A program made the translations under genes and the position numbers. Shown here piece after piece: positions 1-6,664 of a stretch of 9,809 nt of DNA (its first letter is position 1; each line of letters opens with the position of its first letter). Origin of the DNA: CAZDDW01 sp043811105. GTDB taxonomy: Bacteria; Patescibacteriota; Patescibacteriia; UBA9934; CAZDDW01. Where the stretch lies: assembly GCA_043811105.1 (NCBI GenBank), contig JBDRNK010000081.1:1-9809 (forward strand), written 5' to 3'. The notes under the pieces were generated by a model. That model was given only the letters and a program-made list of their open reading frames with translations, had not been told where the DNA came from and did not search any database.

Positions 1-942
1 GAACAAAGTTGAAACACCAAAAACAGTAGCGATAAGATAATAAAACAAAACAACCCGGCGTTGGGTCCAGCCAAGGTCGAAGAGACGGTGGTGTAAGTGA
101 AGACGATCGCCTTTGAAGATTTGTCGCAGACCCCCGGCGCGATATCGGCGAACGATTACCCACATCACATCAAACACAGGGATTCCGATCACCAATAATG
201 CAGTCGCTAGCTTGCCGCCAGAAATTACGGCCAGCGTTCCCAACATAAACCCAACATAAGTCGAGCCACCTTCGCCAAGAAATACTTTTGCCGGATGCCA
301 GTTCCAGATTAAGAATCCTAACAAAGCACCAATAGCAACAATAGATAATAGAGCCACGTCTGGTTGATAATACGCAGCTGATAAAGATAACAATAAAATC
401 ATGGTCGCACCGATCGCGGAAACACCGGTCGACAACCCATCCAAACCATCAAGCAACTTGGTCGTATACATCACTCCCATTAACCAAACAAAAACAATTA
501 AATCTGACACCCAAGGTGCCAGATAAATTACTCCGCCAAAAGGATTGGTTAATTTTTCAATCTCAACTCCAAAGCCGATTACCATTAAGGCGGCAACAAC
601 CGGAAACAAGATTCCAATATTCGGTGGAACATTGTATCGATCATCAAGATATCCGCCAACCATCAACACCGCCCCACCTAACAAAAACCCGATATAATGC
701 TCTGTATTTATTGCACCAGAAGTTAGTACGTCCGATATGTCTAATAAGACCAATAATACCAATGAAAAAGCGATAAAGATGGCCAAACCACCAATTCGTG
801 GCACGGCATGATCATGAATCTTGCGTTCCTGATCCGGCTGATCAAGCAAATTATATTTTCGTGCAAAAACAATAACAAGCTTCGTGGTAAACCACGAAGC
901 TCCGAAAGCAAGAAAAAACCAGAAAAACCAATCAATACTCAT
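1..942 (-). CDS. WecA/TagO/MraY-family polyprenyl-phosphate sugar-1-phosphate transferase, C-terminus beyond window
   Basis: This is a multi-pass membrane enzyme that would transfer a sugar-1-phosphate (probably GlcNAc-1-P or a similar HexNAc-1-P) from a UDP-sugar to undecaprenyl phosphate, the first step of envelope glycan or teichoic-type polymer synthesis. I translated 314 residues from the ATG at 942; the frame is open to the window edge, so the C-terminus is missing. Family landmarks are, in order: an N-terminal DQP...R.IH segment followed by PRIGG (about residues 34-53); a GGYLDD motif with D100/D101; LLDGLDGLSTG with D165 and D168; FLGEGGS at 221-227; and the cytoplasmic HLHH motif at 282-285, typical of WecA/TagO rather than MraY. 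Between them lie about nine hydrophobic segments. Two oddities: lysine K162 where related enzymes usually have Asn before the DGxDG motif, and Glu224 in place of the usual Asp of FLGDxGS. The start lies one base after the stop of the Memo-AMMECR1 gene, so translation is probably coupled. The exact sugar cannot be told from sequence. Confidence 0.88.
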   Translation of the reverse strand, partial: MSIDWFFWFFLAFGASWFTTKLVIVFARKYNLLDQPDQERKIHDHAVPRIGGLAIFIAFSLVLLVLLDISDVLTSGAINTEHYIGFLLGGAVLMVGGYLDDRYNVPPNIGILFPVVAALMVIGFGVEIEKLTNPFGGVIYLAPWVSDLIVFVWLMGVMYTTKLLDGLDGLSTGVSAIGATMILLLSLSAAYYQPDVALLSIVAIGALLGFLIWNWHPAKVFLGEGGSTYVGFMLGTLAVISGGKLATALLVIGIPVFDVMWVIVRRYRAGGLRQIFKGDRLHLHHRLFDLGWTQRRVVLFYYLIATVFGVSTLF

Positions 943-943
943 A

Positions 944-2683
944 TTATTCCCCGAATACTATTGCACGATAGCGTTCAAAACTTGTTCTTGAATCCTGCCA
1001 AGCATCAGATTCTAAACCGGCTTTTTCTGACAAGGCCTCTAAGAAATCAATCGGGGTTGCAAAACTTTCCCAAACCTGCGGCAAAAACGTTGCCGTCTCC
1101 GTATCTGACCCATGAATAATCAAGCCATCAAGATCAGCTTGTATATTCAGCAACGATACTGGCTCGGGATTTGTTAAAATGGATATCTCAATTTTTACCT
1201 CTTCCAATTCATCAACGGTCAGCGGATCAAAACGCTCATCTTCAACGGCCGCGGCAATAGCGTTGTCGCGCACAGCCAGATACAATGCTTCTTGAGCCAC
1301 TATATGCCCGATGCAACCACGGAGTTCTTGATCGATTTCTAAAGTTACAAATGCGCCGGACTTTTGGAGCAAAAATTCGTCTTCGGGTTCTTCCGGTTCA
1401 TATACAACGCCTTCGAGCAGATAAGTTTCAATAGTAGTTCGAGCTAAATCCAGTAAATAGTTTTGATTTTCTATTGAAATTCCTATATCAACTAAAACTT
1501 CGTCATCGCCAACAACTGTGTCATCTTCTTCATCCTCCGCCTCATCTTTTTCAGCAATAAATTCCGGAACAATACCGGATCCATAGACAATAGCCGGATA
1601 ACCGACTACTTTCGTATTATCTCCGGTAATATTTCCGGTATGTTGATATTCAAGCAATTTTGCACCCCAACCTTGCTTACCGGCAATCAAATTTCCAATT
1701 AAAATCGCTTCGCGTCCGCAAGCATCAATCTCTAACATGTCTTCTTGCTGACCGGCCAAAATCAAGTCAATTGTTTTAGAATCAATTTCTTCGGCTTCTT
1801 CAGCAACCAAATAGTGTGACAGGTCACTGCTGATTAACAACAAAGTCTGATCATCAATCAGCTCAGATATTTTAGTGGCAACAGCAATTCGCTGATCTTC
1901 ACTTAACTGACCAACAACCAAAGGAATAATCGTAGCTTCCGGATACAAAGCTTGAATAAATGGAATCTGAACCTCAACCGAATTCTCATTTAAAAAAGCA
2001 GCGTCATTTTCAACAAACAATTCTTGATCAATCAAACCAGCATTGGCTTCATCCAAATCAACCTCACCTAATGGCGTGCGCCAAGCACCATAAGAAGAAA
2101 CAGCAACTGTTTGCAGATCGAAATGGTGAGATGGTCCAAGAATGATCACTCGTTGAAAATCTTTATCAACTACGGTTTTGAAAGCATAGCCAGCTACCGG
2201 ACCGGAATATTTTGTTCCAGCATGCGGAACAATCAACATCTGTGACTCATTGTCAAGCAAACGATTTTCCGCAGAAATCAGATGCGAATAAATTTCTTCC
2301 TGAAGCAAACGCTTGCTTTCAGGATAAAAACTGCCAACAGCCGTAGAAGGACGAATACGTTTTACATCCAGATAATTTTGCTCAGAGTTTTGTTGGTAAA
2401 CCGGATCAACTGTTTCTGATTGACCTAAATATTCAAAAAAAGCCAAGCCACCAAGAATAATGATAATAAATACTATTATCACTGCTGACTTTGCTCCACT
2501 CCCTTTTTTTGACTTGGATCTGCTACCAGTTGTCAAGACACTTGTTTCAATGTGTTTTACTGGTTGTTTCCGTGTTCTAGGTTTAGCTTTGGTTGTGGTC
2601 GTCTTTGTTTTACTTGAACTTTTCTTTGCCGAAATCTTCTTTTTAACCGGCCTTTTTTTTGGTTGATCAATTTCTTCACTCAT
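944..2683 (-). CDS. Membrane-anchored Memo-AMMECR1 fusion (AmmeMemoRadiSam proteins B and A)
   Basis: This 579-aa protein has four parts. Residues 1-66 are a Lys/Ser/Thr-rich basic tail. Residues 67-87 form one strongly hydrophobic helix. Residues about 110-375 are a Memo domain (AmmeMemoRadiSam protein B, related to LigB-type dioxygenases). After an acidic linker (about 378-395), residues about 405-577 form an AMMECR1 domain (protein A). Memo motifs are VPHAG (H154), LGPSHH (H186), an ENSVEVQ motif, SSDLSHY (D287, H290) and ACGR (C322). These match the metal-site or vestigial active-site positions His49, His81, Asp189, His192 and Cys244 of human MEMO1. The AMMECR1 signature LRGCIG is at 454-459, followed by EDERFDPLT and FLPQVWE. 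The biochemical role of this three-part system is not settled, and its radical SAM member is not in the window. A basic N-tail before a single helix predicts that both domains lie outside the membrane. The start at 2683 has no clear Shine-Dalgarno; the gene lies 35 bases after the AAA+ gene, probably in its operon. Confidence 0.9.
   Translation of the reverse strand: MSEEIDQPKKRPVKKKISAKKSSSKTKTTTTKAKPRTRKQPVKHIETSVLTTGSRSKSKKGSGAKSAVIIVFIIIILGGLAFFEYLGQSETVDPVYQQNSEQNYLDVKRIRPSTAVGSFYPESKRLLQEEIYSHLISAENRLLDNESQMLIVPHAGTKYSGPVAGYAFKTVVDKDFQRVIILGPSHHFDLQTVAVSSYGAWRTPLGEVDLDEANAGLIDQELFVENDAAFLNENSVEVQIPFIQALYPEATIIPLVVGQLSEDQRIAVATKISELIDDQTLLLISSDLSHYLVAEEAEEIDSKTIDLILAGQQEDMLEIDACGREAILIGNLIAGKQGWGAKLLEYQHTGNITGDNTKVVGYPAIVYGSGIVPEFIAEKDEAEDEEDDTVVGDDEVLVDIGISIENQNYLLDLARTTIETYLLEGVVYEPEEPEDEFLLQKSGAFVTLEIDQELRGCIGHIVAQEALYLAVRDNAIAAAVEDERFDPLTVDELEEVKIEISILTNPEPVSLLNIQADLDGLIIHGSDTETATFLPQVWESFATPIDFLEALSEKAGLESDAWQDSRTSFERYRAIVFGE
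947..952 (-). promoter_or_regulatory. Weak G-rich Shine-Dalgarno-like site for the WecA-like gene
   Basis: The minus strand reads GGGGAA four bases before the ATG at 942, inside the last codons of the preceding gene and directly ahead of its TAA stop. It is a partial anti-16S match at short spacing. With the one-base gap between genes, it suggests termination-reinitiation coupling. It is one of the few SD-like sequences in the window, and a chance match cannot be excluded. Confidence 0.35.
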
Positions 2684-2718
2684 AAATTGTATACTTATGT
2701 TCAGTATCGATCAGCTTA

Positions 2719-5313
2719 CTACAGCTCTGTTGCTTTGACAACCTCAATCTGGCCACCTGATTTCAACAACAATGTGTCTCGCCGGCCAACCTTATTGGCC
2801 AGCATTGATTCAGCCAAAGCGTTCTCAACTCGATCTTGAATTACCCGACGCAGTGGTCGAGCCCCAAACTTCGGATCAAACCCTTGCTCAGCCAGTTCAT
2901 GTACAGCAGCATCTTCAGCTTGAAAAGAAATCCCTTTGGCTTCCAATCTCTCAGCCACCTGACTAATCATCAGGTAAGCAATCTGAACCACCTCTTCCAT
3001 GGTCAATGGTTTAAAAACAATAATATCATCAAAACGATTTAAAAATTCCGGTCGATAAATTTGTTTCAATTCGGTTTCAATTAAATATGTTTTGATTTGA
3101 TCAAGCGGAGTTTCCGCAGCAACCTGGTCTTGGATATAACCAGTACCGGCATTTGAAGTGGCAATCAGAATAACGTTTGTGAAATCAATTGTTCGACCGG
3201 CCCCGTCACTAAGACGACCGTCATCCATGACCTGCAAAAAAAGATTCAAAATGTCAGGATGAGCTTTTTCTAATTCGTCGAGCAGAAGCAATGAAAATGG
3301 ATTTGTCCGAACCGCTTCAGTAAGCTGTCCGACCTGACCGGCGGCTCCGATTAATTTTTCCAAACTATTCTGATTCTGAAACTCAGACATATCAAAACGA
3401 ATCATTGATCCGTCAGATCCAAAATATGCCTCTGCAGTGGTTTTAGCTAACTCCGTCTTACCAACTCCGGTTGGCCCTAAAAACAAAAAGTTGGCAATCG
3501 GTCGTTTTCCGGAACGCAATTCAGCGCGAGCCCGTCGCAAAGCCGATGCTACGGCCTCAACCGCCAAATCCTGACCGATCATCCGTTCATGCATTATTTC
3601 TTCTAAATGTAACAACTTGGCCTTTTCTTCTTCTGCAACTTGAGTTACCGGAATCTTGGTTTTCTCAGCAATAATCTTGGCCACATCTTCTCCGCTGACA
3701 AAAGCACCCTTGCCCTTGCGCTTAAAAACATCTAAGGCTGTTTCCTGACAAATCTCAATTGCTTTAGATGGCAAAAACTTTTCATGCATGTACCGATCAG
3801 ATAAACTAACAGCCCGATCCAAAGCGTTATAGGAAAAGATAACATTGTTCTTATATTCAATTCCATTAACCTTGGCCTCTAAAATTAGAATAGCTTCGTT
3901 TACTTCCGGTTCAGGCACTAAAACTTTTTGAAACATTTGGGACAAAGCACTGCGTTCTATCTGACTAGCATAAGCTTCTGGTGTAGCCGTGGCAATAACA
4001 AAAGTGGCACCTCGAGATAATCCGTCTATTAAGGCAGAGGAAAGTTCTTCAGGCAATTGATCGATATTATCAATCATAACGATAATATTTCCGGCCTGAG
4101 CTATTTCATCAAGCAGAATCAATAAACGCTCTTGAACAACCGTAGCTGAAGCTCCGGAAGTTAAATGTGGAATAGACAACTTGACCAAGCGCTTATCTTG
4201 CAAAGTTTTTGGTACTTGTTCTTCAACCATTAGTTGAGCCAGGCCATAAACCAAGGCCTTTTTACCAACTCCGGTTGGTCCAACCAAAACCACGCTTTGA
4301 TTGCCACCCTCAATGATTCTAAAAATCGATTCCAACTCGCTTTGACGACCGACCAACATCGGCAAGTTGCCGTAAGCCGCAGCTCGAGTCAGATCCTCAG
4401 CCACTCGATCAAGCATTGGTGTTGCCAAAGATGTCATTGTTCGATTCATTGCTCCTTTTGGTTTGCGGGATGCCGCTTTTGAATACTCGTAGTACCTGCG
4501 AACCATTTCTTCATTGATTCGAATCCAAGCAACAACGTTGTTGATGATTTCTTCTGTAATTTCCAAACCATAAAACAACTCTTTAATAAATTCATCACGG
4601 TTATAAGCCTCAATAAAAATTTCAATCGCACTAACGTTTTGTCGATGATGTTCCAAACTGTTCAAATAGCTGGCTAGTAAAGTTTCAATACCTTGATTGG
4701 CCCAACCGGAATCTGTTTTATCAATACCGTTCAAGCGCCGATTCAATTGTTCCTTGACCTGAGTAAAACTCAAGCCTAATCGAGCAAATAAAATTGAAAC
4801 CTGAGTCGAACTTAGGGTGCCAATAAATAAATGAATCGGCTCAACAGCCTGATTGAAACGTTCGGCCAAAACATAGGCTTCCTCAACAGAAGTTGTCGCA
4901 TGAAGATTAAAGGCTGTAGAAATATCAACTTTTGTTTTGCTTTTTGCTTCCGCTTCTGAAAATTCCGTAATTTCAGGCAACTGACCTTCAAATTCCAACT
5001 GACTAACCTGTCCTTTTAAACGACCGGCTTCCAATAAACGATAAGCAATAAACATACTAATCAAAACAGCTAACCAAAAAACTAACAAGGTTAAACTTGG
5101 TTCAAGCCAAAAATCAAGTTTAATTACCAGATCAACTTGGGAAACAAAAAAAACCTGAAAAACAAAAAACACGAACAAAAGCACAGCCAAAACCATGACG
5201 GCAATGTTTATTACCTTATTTACTGAGTCGCGAACCTTTTTCAAAAGTAAAGACTGCTTATCAATCCGCAAACCCCAATGGTAAATTTTATTGTTAAGTA
5301 AAAAACCGAGCAT
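2719..5313 (-). CDS. Membrane-tethered ClpC-like double-AAA+ ATPase with degenerate first ATPase domain
   Basis: This protein has 864 residues counted from the ATG at 5313. Two TM helices (about 34-56 and 73-90) are followed by two degenerate Clp-N-like helical repeats (about 132-265). The first AAA+ domain starts near 320 and the second near 575, ending in the Clp D2 small domain with GARPLRR (817-823). D2 is intact for ATP use: Walker A GPTGVGKT (613-620), Walker B LLLLDE (D679/E680), sensor-1 ATSN and Arg finger R760. D1 is not: Walker A ends KK (K351/K352) instead of KT or KS, Walker B is DN (D415/N416), and the RRF arginine-finger segment reads SQMF. The ClpC/ClpB middle domain is absent, no [LIV]GF ClpP-docking tripeptide is visible, and neither pore loop carries its tyrosine. 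It probably remodels membrane proteins without ClpP. A TTG eight codons upstream (5337) could also start it. The ATG gives a 20-base overlap with the upstream membrane-protein gene, showing operon coupling. Confidence 0.88.
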   Translation of the reverse strand: MLGFLLNNKIYHWGLRIDKQSLLLKKVRDSVNKVINIAVMVLAVLLFVFFVFQVFFVSQVDLVIKLDFWLEPSLTLLVFWLAVLISMFIAYRLLEAGRLKGQVSQLEFEGQLPEITEFSEAEAKSKTKVDISTAFNLHATTSVEEAYVLAERFNQAVEPIHLFIGTLSSTQVSILFARLGLSFTQVKEQLNRRLNGIDKTDSGWANQGIETLLASYLNSLEHHRQNVSAIEIFIEAYNRDEFIKELFYGLEITEEIINNVVAWIRINEEMVRRYYEYSKAASRKPKGAMNRTMTSLATPMLDRVAEDLTRAAAYGNLPMLVGRQSELESIFRIIEGGNQSVVLVGPTGVGKKALVYGLAQLMVEEQVPKTLQDKRLVKLSIPHLTSGASATVVQERLLILLDEIAQAGNIIVMIDNIDQLPEELSSALIDGLSRGATFVIATATPEAYASQIERSALSQMFQKVLVPEPEVNEAILILEAKVNGIEYKNNVIFSYNALDRAVSLSDRYMHEKFLPSKAIEICQETALDVFKRKGKGAFVSGEDVAKIIAEKTKIPVTQVAEEEKAKLLHLEEIMHERMIGQDLAVEAVASALRRARAELRSGKRPIANFLFLGPTGVGKTELAKTTAEAYFGSDGSMIRFDMSEFQNQNSLEKLIGAAGQVGQLTEAVRTNPFSLLLLDELEKAHPDILNLFLQVMDDGRLSDGAGRTIDFTNVILIATSNAGTGYIQDQVAAETPLDQIKTYLIETELKQIYRPEFLNRFDDIIVFKPLTMEEVVQIAYLMISQVAERLEAKGISFQAEDAAVHELAEQGFDPKFGARPLRRVIQDRVENALAESMLANKVGRRDTLLLKSGGQIEVVKATEL

Positions 5314-5668
5314 GATAAATAATGTTAATTGCCACAACTGGCAAAGCTATCAGATAAATAATCAACAATGCGATCAGAATCAAAGACCAAATAATAAAAG
5401 CAGTTCCTTTTCCAATCAGCATGGCTATTCGAGCCAATAAACTGATCAGACGACCGGAAATAGCGGTTTCCCCATACATGGGGACAAATAGGTTTTTAAA
5501 CCAAAGACCGATGGCCAAATCCTTCCAGCGATCCTTGATCGAACCAAAACAAAAACGCTGGGCTTTATTCAAACCGCGGGTGTACCACCAAATAGGAAAA
5601 TTAAGCACTCCACCGATTAGGTCGATGAAGAAATATCGGATTCCAAGGACTAAATTACTTTGCACCAT
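5294..5668 (-). CDS. Small membrane protein of unknown function upstream of the ClpC-like ATPase
   Basis: This is a 124-aa protein counted from the ATG at 5668. It has an aromatic, membrane-interfacial N-terminal half (FFIDLIGGVLNFPIWWY, then W- and K-rich segments), the motif LFVPMYG at about 60-66, and a long hydrophobic stretch at about 87-118 that may be one TM helix or a helical hairpin. I recognise no characterised family. From memory, similar short proteins with a W-rich N-terminus and an NLFVPMYG-like motif recur in CPR genomes beside the membrane ClpC-like ATPase; this needs a database check. Two upstream in-frame starts (ATG at 5677, TTG at 5695) lie within or before the -10 element of the predicted promoter, so I chose the ATG at 5668. 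Its 3' end overlaps the ATPase gene, which suggests co-translation and perhaps a physical partnership, for example as adaptor or membrane scaffold (inference). Confidence 0.75.
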   Translation of the reverse strand: MVQSNLVLGIRYFFIDLIGGVLNFPIWWYTRGLNKAQRFCFGSIKDRWKDLAIGLWFKNLFVPMYGETAISGRLISLLARIAMLIGKGTAFIIWSLILIALLIIYLIALPVVAINIIYHARFFT

Positions 5669-5677
5669 AATACGCAT

Positions 5678-5686
5678 ATTATAACA
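5678..5686 (-). promoter_or_regulatory. Extended -10 promoter driving the membrane-protein/AAA+/Memo/WecA operon
   Basis: Read on the minus strand, the sequence is TGTTATAAT: a perfect TATAAT hexamer (5683 to 5678) with the TGn extension. No TTGACA-like -35 sits at 16-18 bp spacing, which is common for extended -10 promoters. The expected transcription start near 5671 leaves only about three bases before the ATG at 5668, so the mRNA would be essentially leaderless. This also argues against the two upstream in-frame start codons. The outer end of the transposase-unit repeat begins 18 bases upstream. Confidence 0.6.
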
Positions 5687-5703
5687 TATATTCAATTTTG
5701 TTG

Positions 5704-5729
5704 GGGGTCAGGCCGGGAAACGGGAATCG
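5704..5729. repeat. 26-bp inverted repeat, left end of RAYT unit
   Basis: On the plus strand the repeat begins GGGGTCAGGCCGGGAAACGG and ends GAATCG. All 26 bases are the exact reverse complement of 6638-6663, and the match stops abruptly at both outer ends. It contains a tiny hairpin option (CCG, loop GGAAA, CGG), the kind of short structure HUH transposases bind. A GGGGTCAGG-type terminus is, from memory, common beside related Y1 transposases. Confidence 0.9.
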
Positions 5730-5743
5730 ATACTTAACCTAGC

Positions 5744-6604
5744 CTAATTTTCTTGCTTTAAATGCTGCCTAACAATTTTTCCAACCGTTGACCGATCCAA
5801 ATGAAGGTGGTCTGCGATTTCAGAACCCAAATAACCAAATCTGAATTTAGCAAATGCAATTGCTCGATTACGTTCTCCTTGATTACTAATTTTAGAAAAC
5901 ATTTCCTCCAACGTTGGCCGGCCAACTATACGCTGAAAACGTGGAATGTCTTTTATTTGCTCGCTCCCTTTTGTGACATTATCCCACACAAAATCAATAA
6001 ACTGCTGACAACCCAAAATATTTCCTTCCTGAATATTGTCAAACGGTGATCCTTGATCAATACCGGCCAAAACAAAATCTCGATACAGTTTTTGAGCCTG
6101 AACACGATCACCTGAAAAAATACCCAAAAGCCAATCTGTGGTTAAAAAGTCAGGTACTCCGGCCCGACCAATCATTGCTCGATAACTACTCCAGGCCCAG
6201 TCACCTGGATCTTTTACCATGCCTGCCCGAACCTGATTAATAACTGAATATCGGGCAACTTCCAACAAATGTCCTTCTTTTTCAATCAAAATAGATTTAT
6301 AACGCCCTTGAAAAAGGTGGCCTACTCGCTGATGTCGTTTGTTAAACTTTTGACTATAAACACTATTTAAATGGTGCATGCCATCTGAAAGGTTACCATC
6401 AGGCGTTTCAATGCTTAGATGATTGTGGTTGCTCATCAATGAATAAGCGTGGCAAAGCCAGTTGTATATTTTTACTGTTTCTGCTAGCACATTTAGAAAA
6501 ACGCTTCGATCTGTATCATCGAGAAAGATATTTTGTTTTTCGTTTCCACGGCTGGTTATGTGATAAACAGCTCCTGGAAATTGTATTCGTAATGGTCTTG
6601 CCAT
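5744..6604 (-). CDS. REP-associated tyrosine transposase (Y1_Tnp/RAYT family)
   Basis: This is a 286-aa single-strand DNA endonuclease/transposase of the Y1 HUH class. The N-terminus MARPLRIQFPGAVYHITSRG is the family hallmark and fixes the start. The HUH metal motif is SNHNHL (H60 and H62); Asn in the middle is slightly unusual where a hydrophobic residue is common. The GHLFQGRYKS block (95-104) follows, then RYSVINQVRAGMV containing the predicted catalytic Y119. The C-terminal third (about 230-282) ends in a helix-turn-helix (SEIADHLHLDRSTVGKIVRQ) of the DnaA-like/HTH type found in long RAYTs, probably for binding its repeats. All catalytic residues are present, so the enzyme may be active. 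No Shine-Dalgarno precedes the ATG. The gene lies co-directionally downstream of the sulfotransferase gene with no obvious terminator between, so read-through could express it. Confidence 0.93.
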   Translation of the reverse strand: MARPLRIQFPGAVYHITSRGNEKQNIFLDDTDRSVFLNVLAETVKIYNWLCHAYSLMSNHNHLSIETPDGNLSDGMHHLNSVYSQKFNKRHQRVGHLFQGRYKSILIEKEGHLLEVARYSVINQVRAGMVKDPGDWAWSSYRAMIGRAGVPDFLTTDWLLGIFSGDRVQAQKLYRDFVLAGIDQGSPFDNIQEGNILGCQQFIDFVWDNVTKGSEQIKDIPRFQRIVGRPTLEEMFSKISNQGERNRAIAFAKFRFGYLGSEIADHLHLDRSTVGKIVRQHLKQEN

Positions 6605-6637
6605 ATTATGTGTCTGTTTTTTGTCTAATTTTAGATA

Positions 6638-6663
6638 CGATTCCCGTTTCCCGGCCTGACCCC
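6638..6663. repeat. 26-bp inverted repeat, right end of RAYT unit
   Basis: This is the exact reverse complement of 5704-5729. Its outermost G (minus strand) is one base past the TAA stop of the sulfotransferase gene. Just inside, the minus strand is AT-rich (TATCTAAAATTAGACA) and leads to the transposase start about 34 bases further on; the inner sequence does not match the inner sequence of the left end beyond a few bases. Confidence 0.9.
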
Positions 6664-6664
6664 A

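Larger units (their letters stand above)
5704..6663. mobile_element. RAYT (REP-associated tyrosine transposase) unit, 960 bp
   Basis: A single Y1/HUH transposase gene is enclosed by perfect 26-bp inverted repeats, resembling a REP pair around a RAYT gene. No target-site duplication is visible: the outer flanks read TTTTGTTG on the left and ATTAAAAA on the right, as expected for HUH chemistry, which does not make staggered double-strand cuts. The right end lies one base from the TAA stop of the sulfotransferase gene, and the left end lies 18 bases above the next operon's -10 box. The insertion therefore separates two operons without breaking a gene. Whether the whole unit moves or only its repeats spread is unknown; many RAYT genes are considered domesticated. 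Confidence 0.8.

Noticed and set aside
741..935. Minus-strand ORF of 64 codons
   Set aside because: It is another frame inside the WecA-like gene, whose own frame carries all the family motifs.
808..1119. Plus-strand ORF of 103 codons
   Set aside because: It lies antisense across the end of the Memo-AMMECR1 gene and the start of the WecA-like gene, both strongly supported; its translation shows no recognisable domain.
2653..2660. Run of eight A (minus strand) in codons 8-11 of the Memo-AMMECR1 gene as a programmed slippage site
   Set aside because: It encodes ordinary lysines in a Lys-rich tail, and no overlapping frame or downstream signal supports frameshifting.
2684..2718. Possible promoter (TACAAT) in the 35-base gap before the Memo-AMMECR1 gene
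   Set aside because: The hexamer is only a few bases from the ATG, which would put the transcription start inside the gene, and the -35 match is 3 of 6. Read-through from the upstream operon explains expression better.
5700..5711. Hybrid promoter with a -35 (CTGACC) supplied by the end of the transposase unit
   Set aside because: The spacing to the TATAAT box is about 22 bases, too long for a normal -35; the extended -10 element is sufficient by itself.
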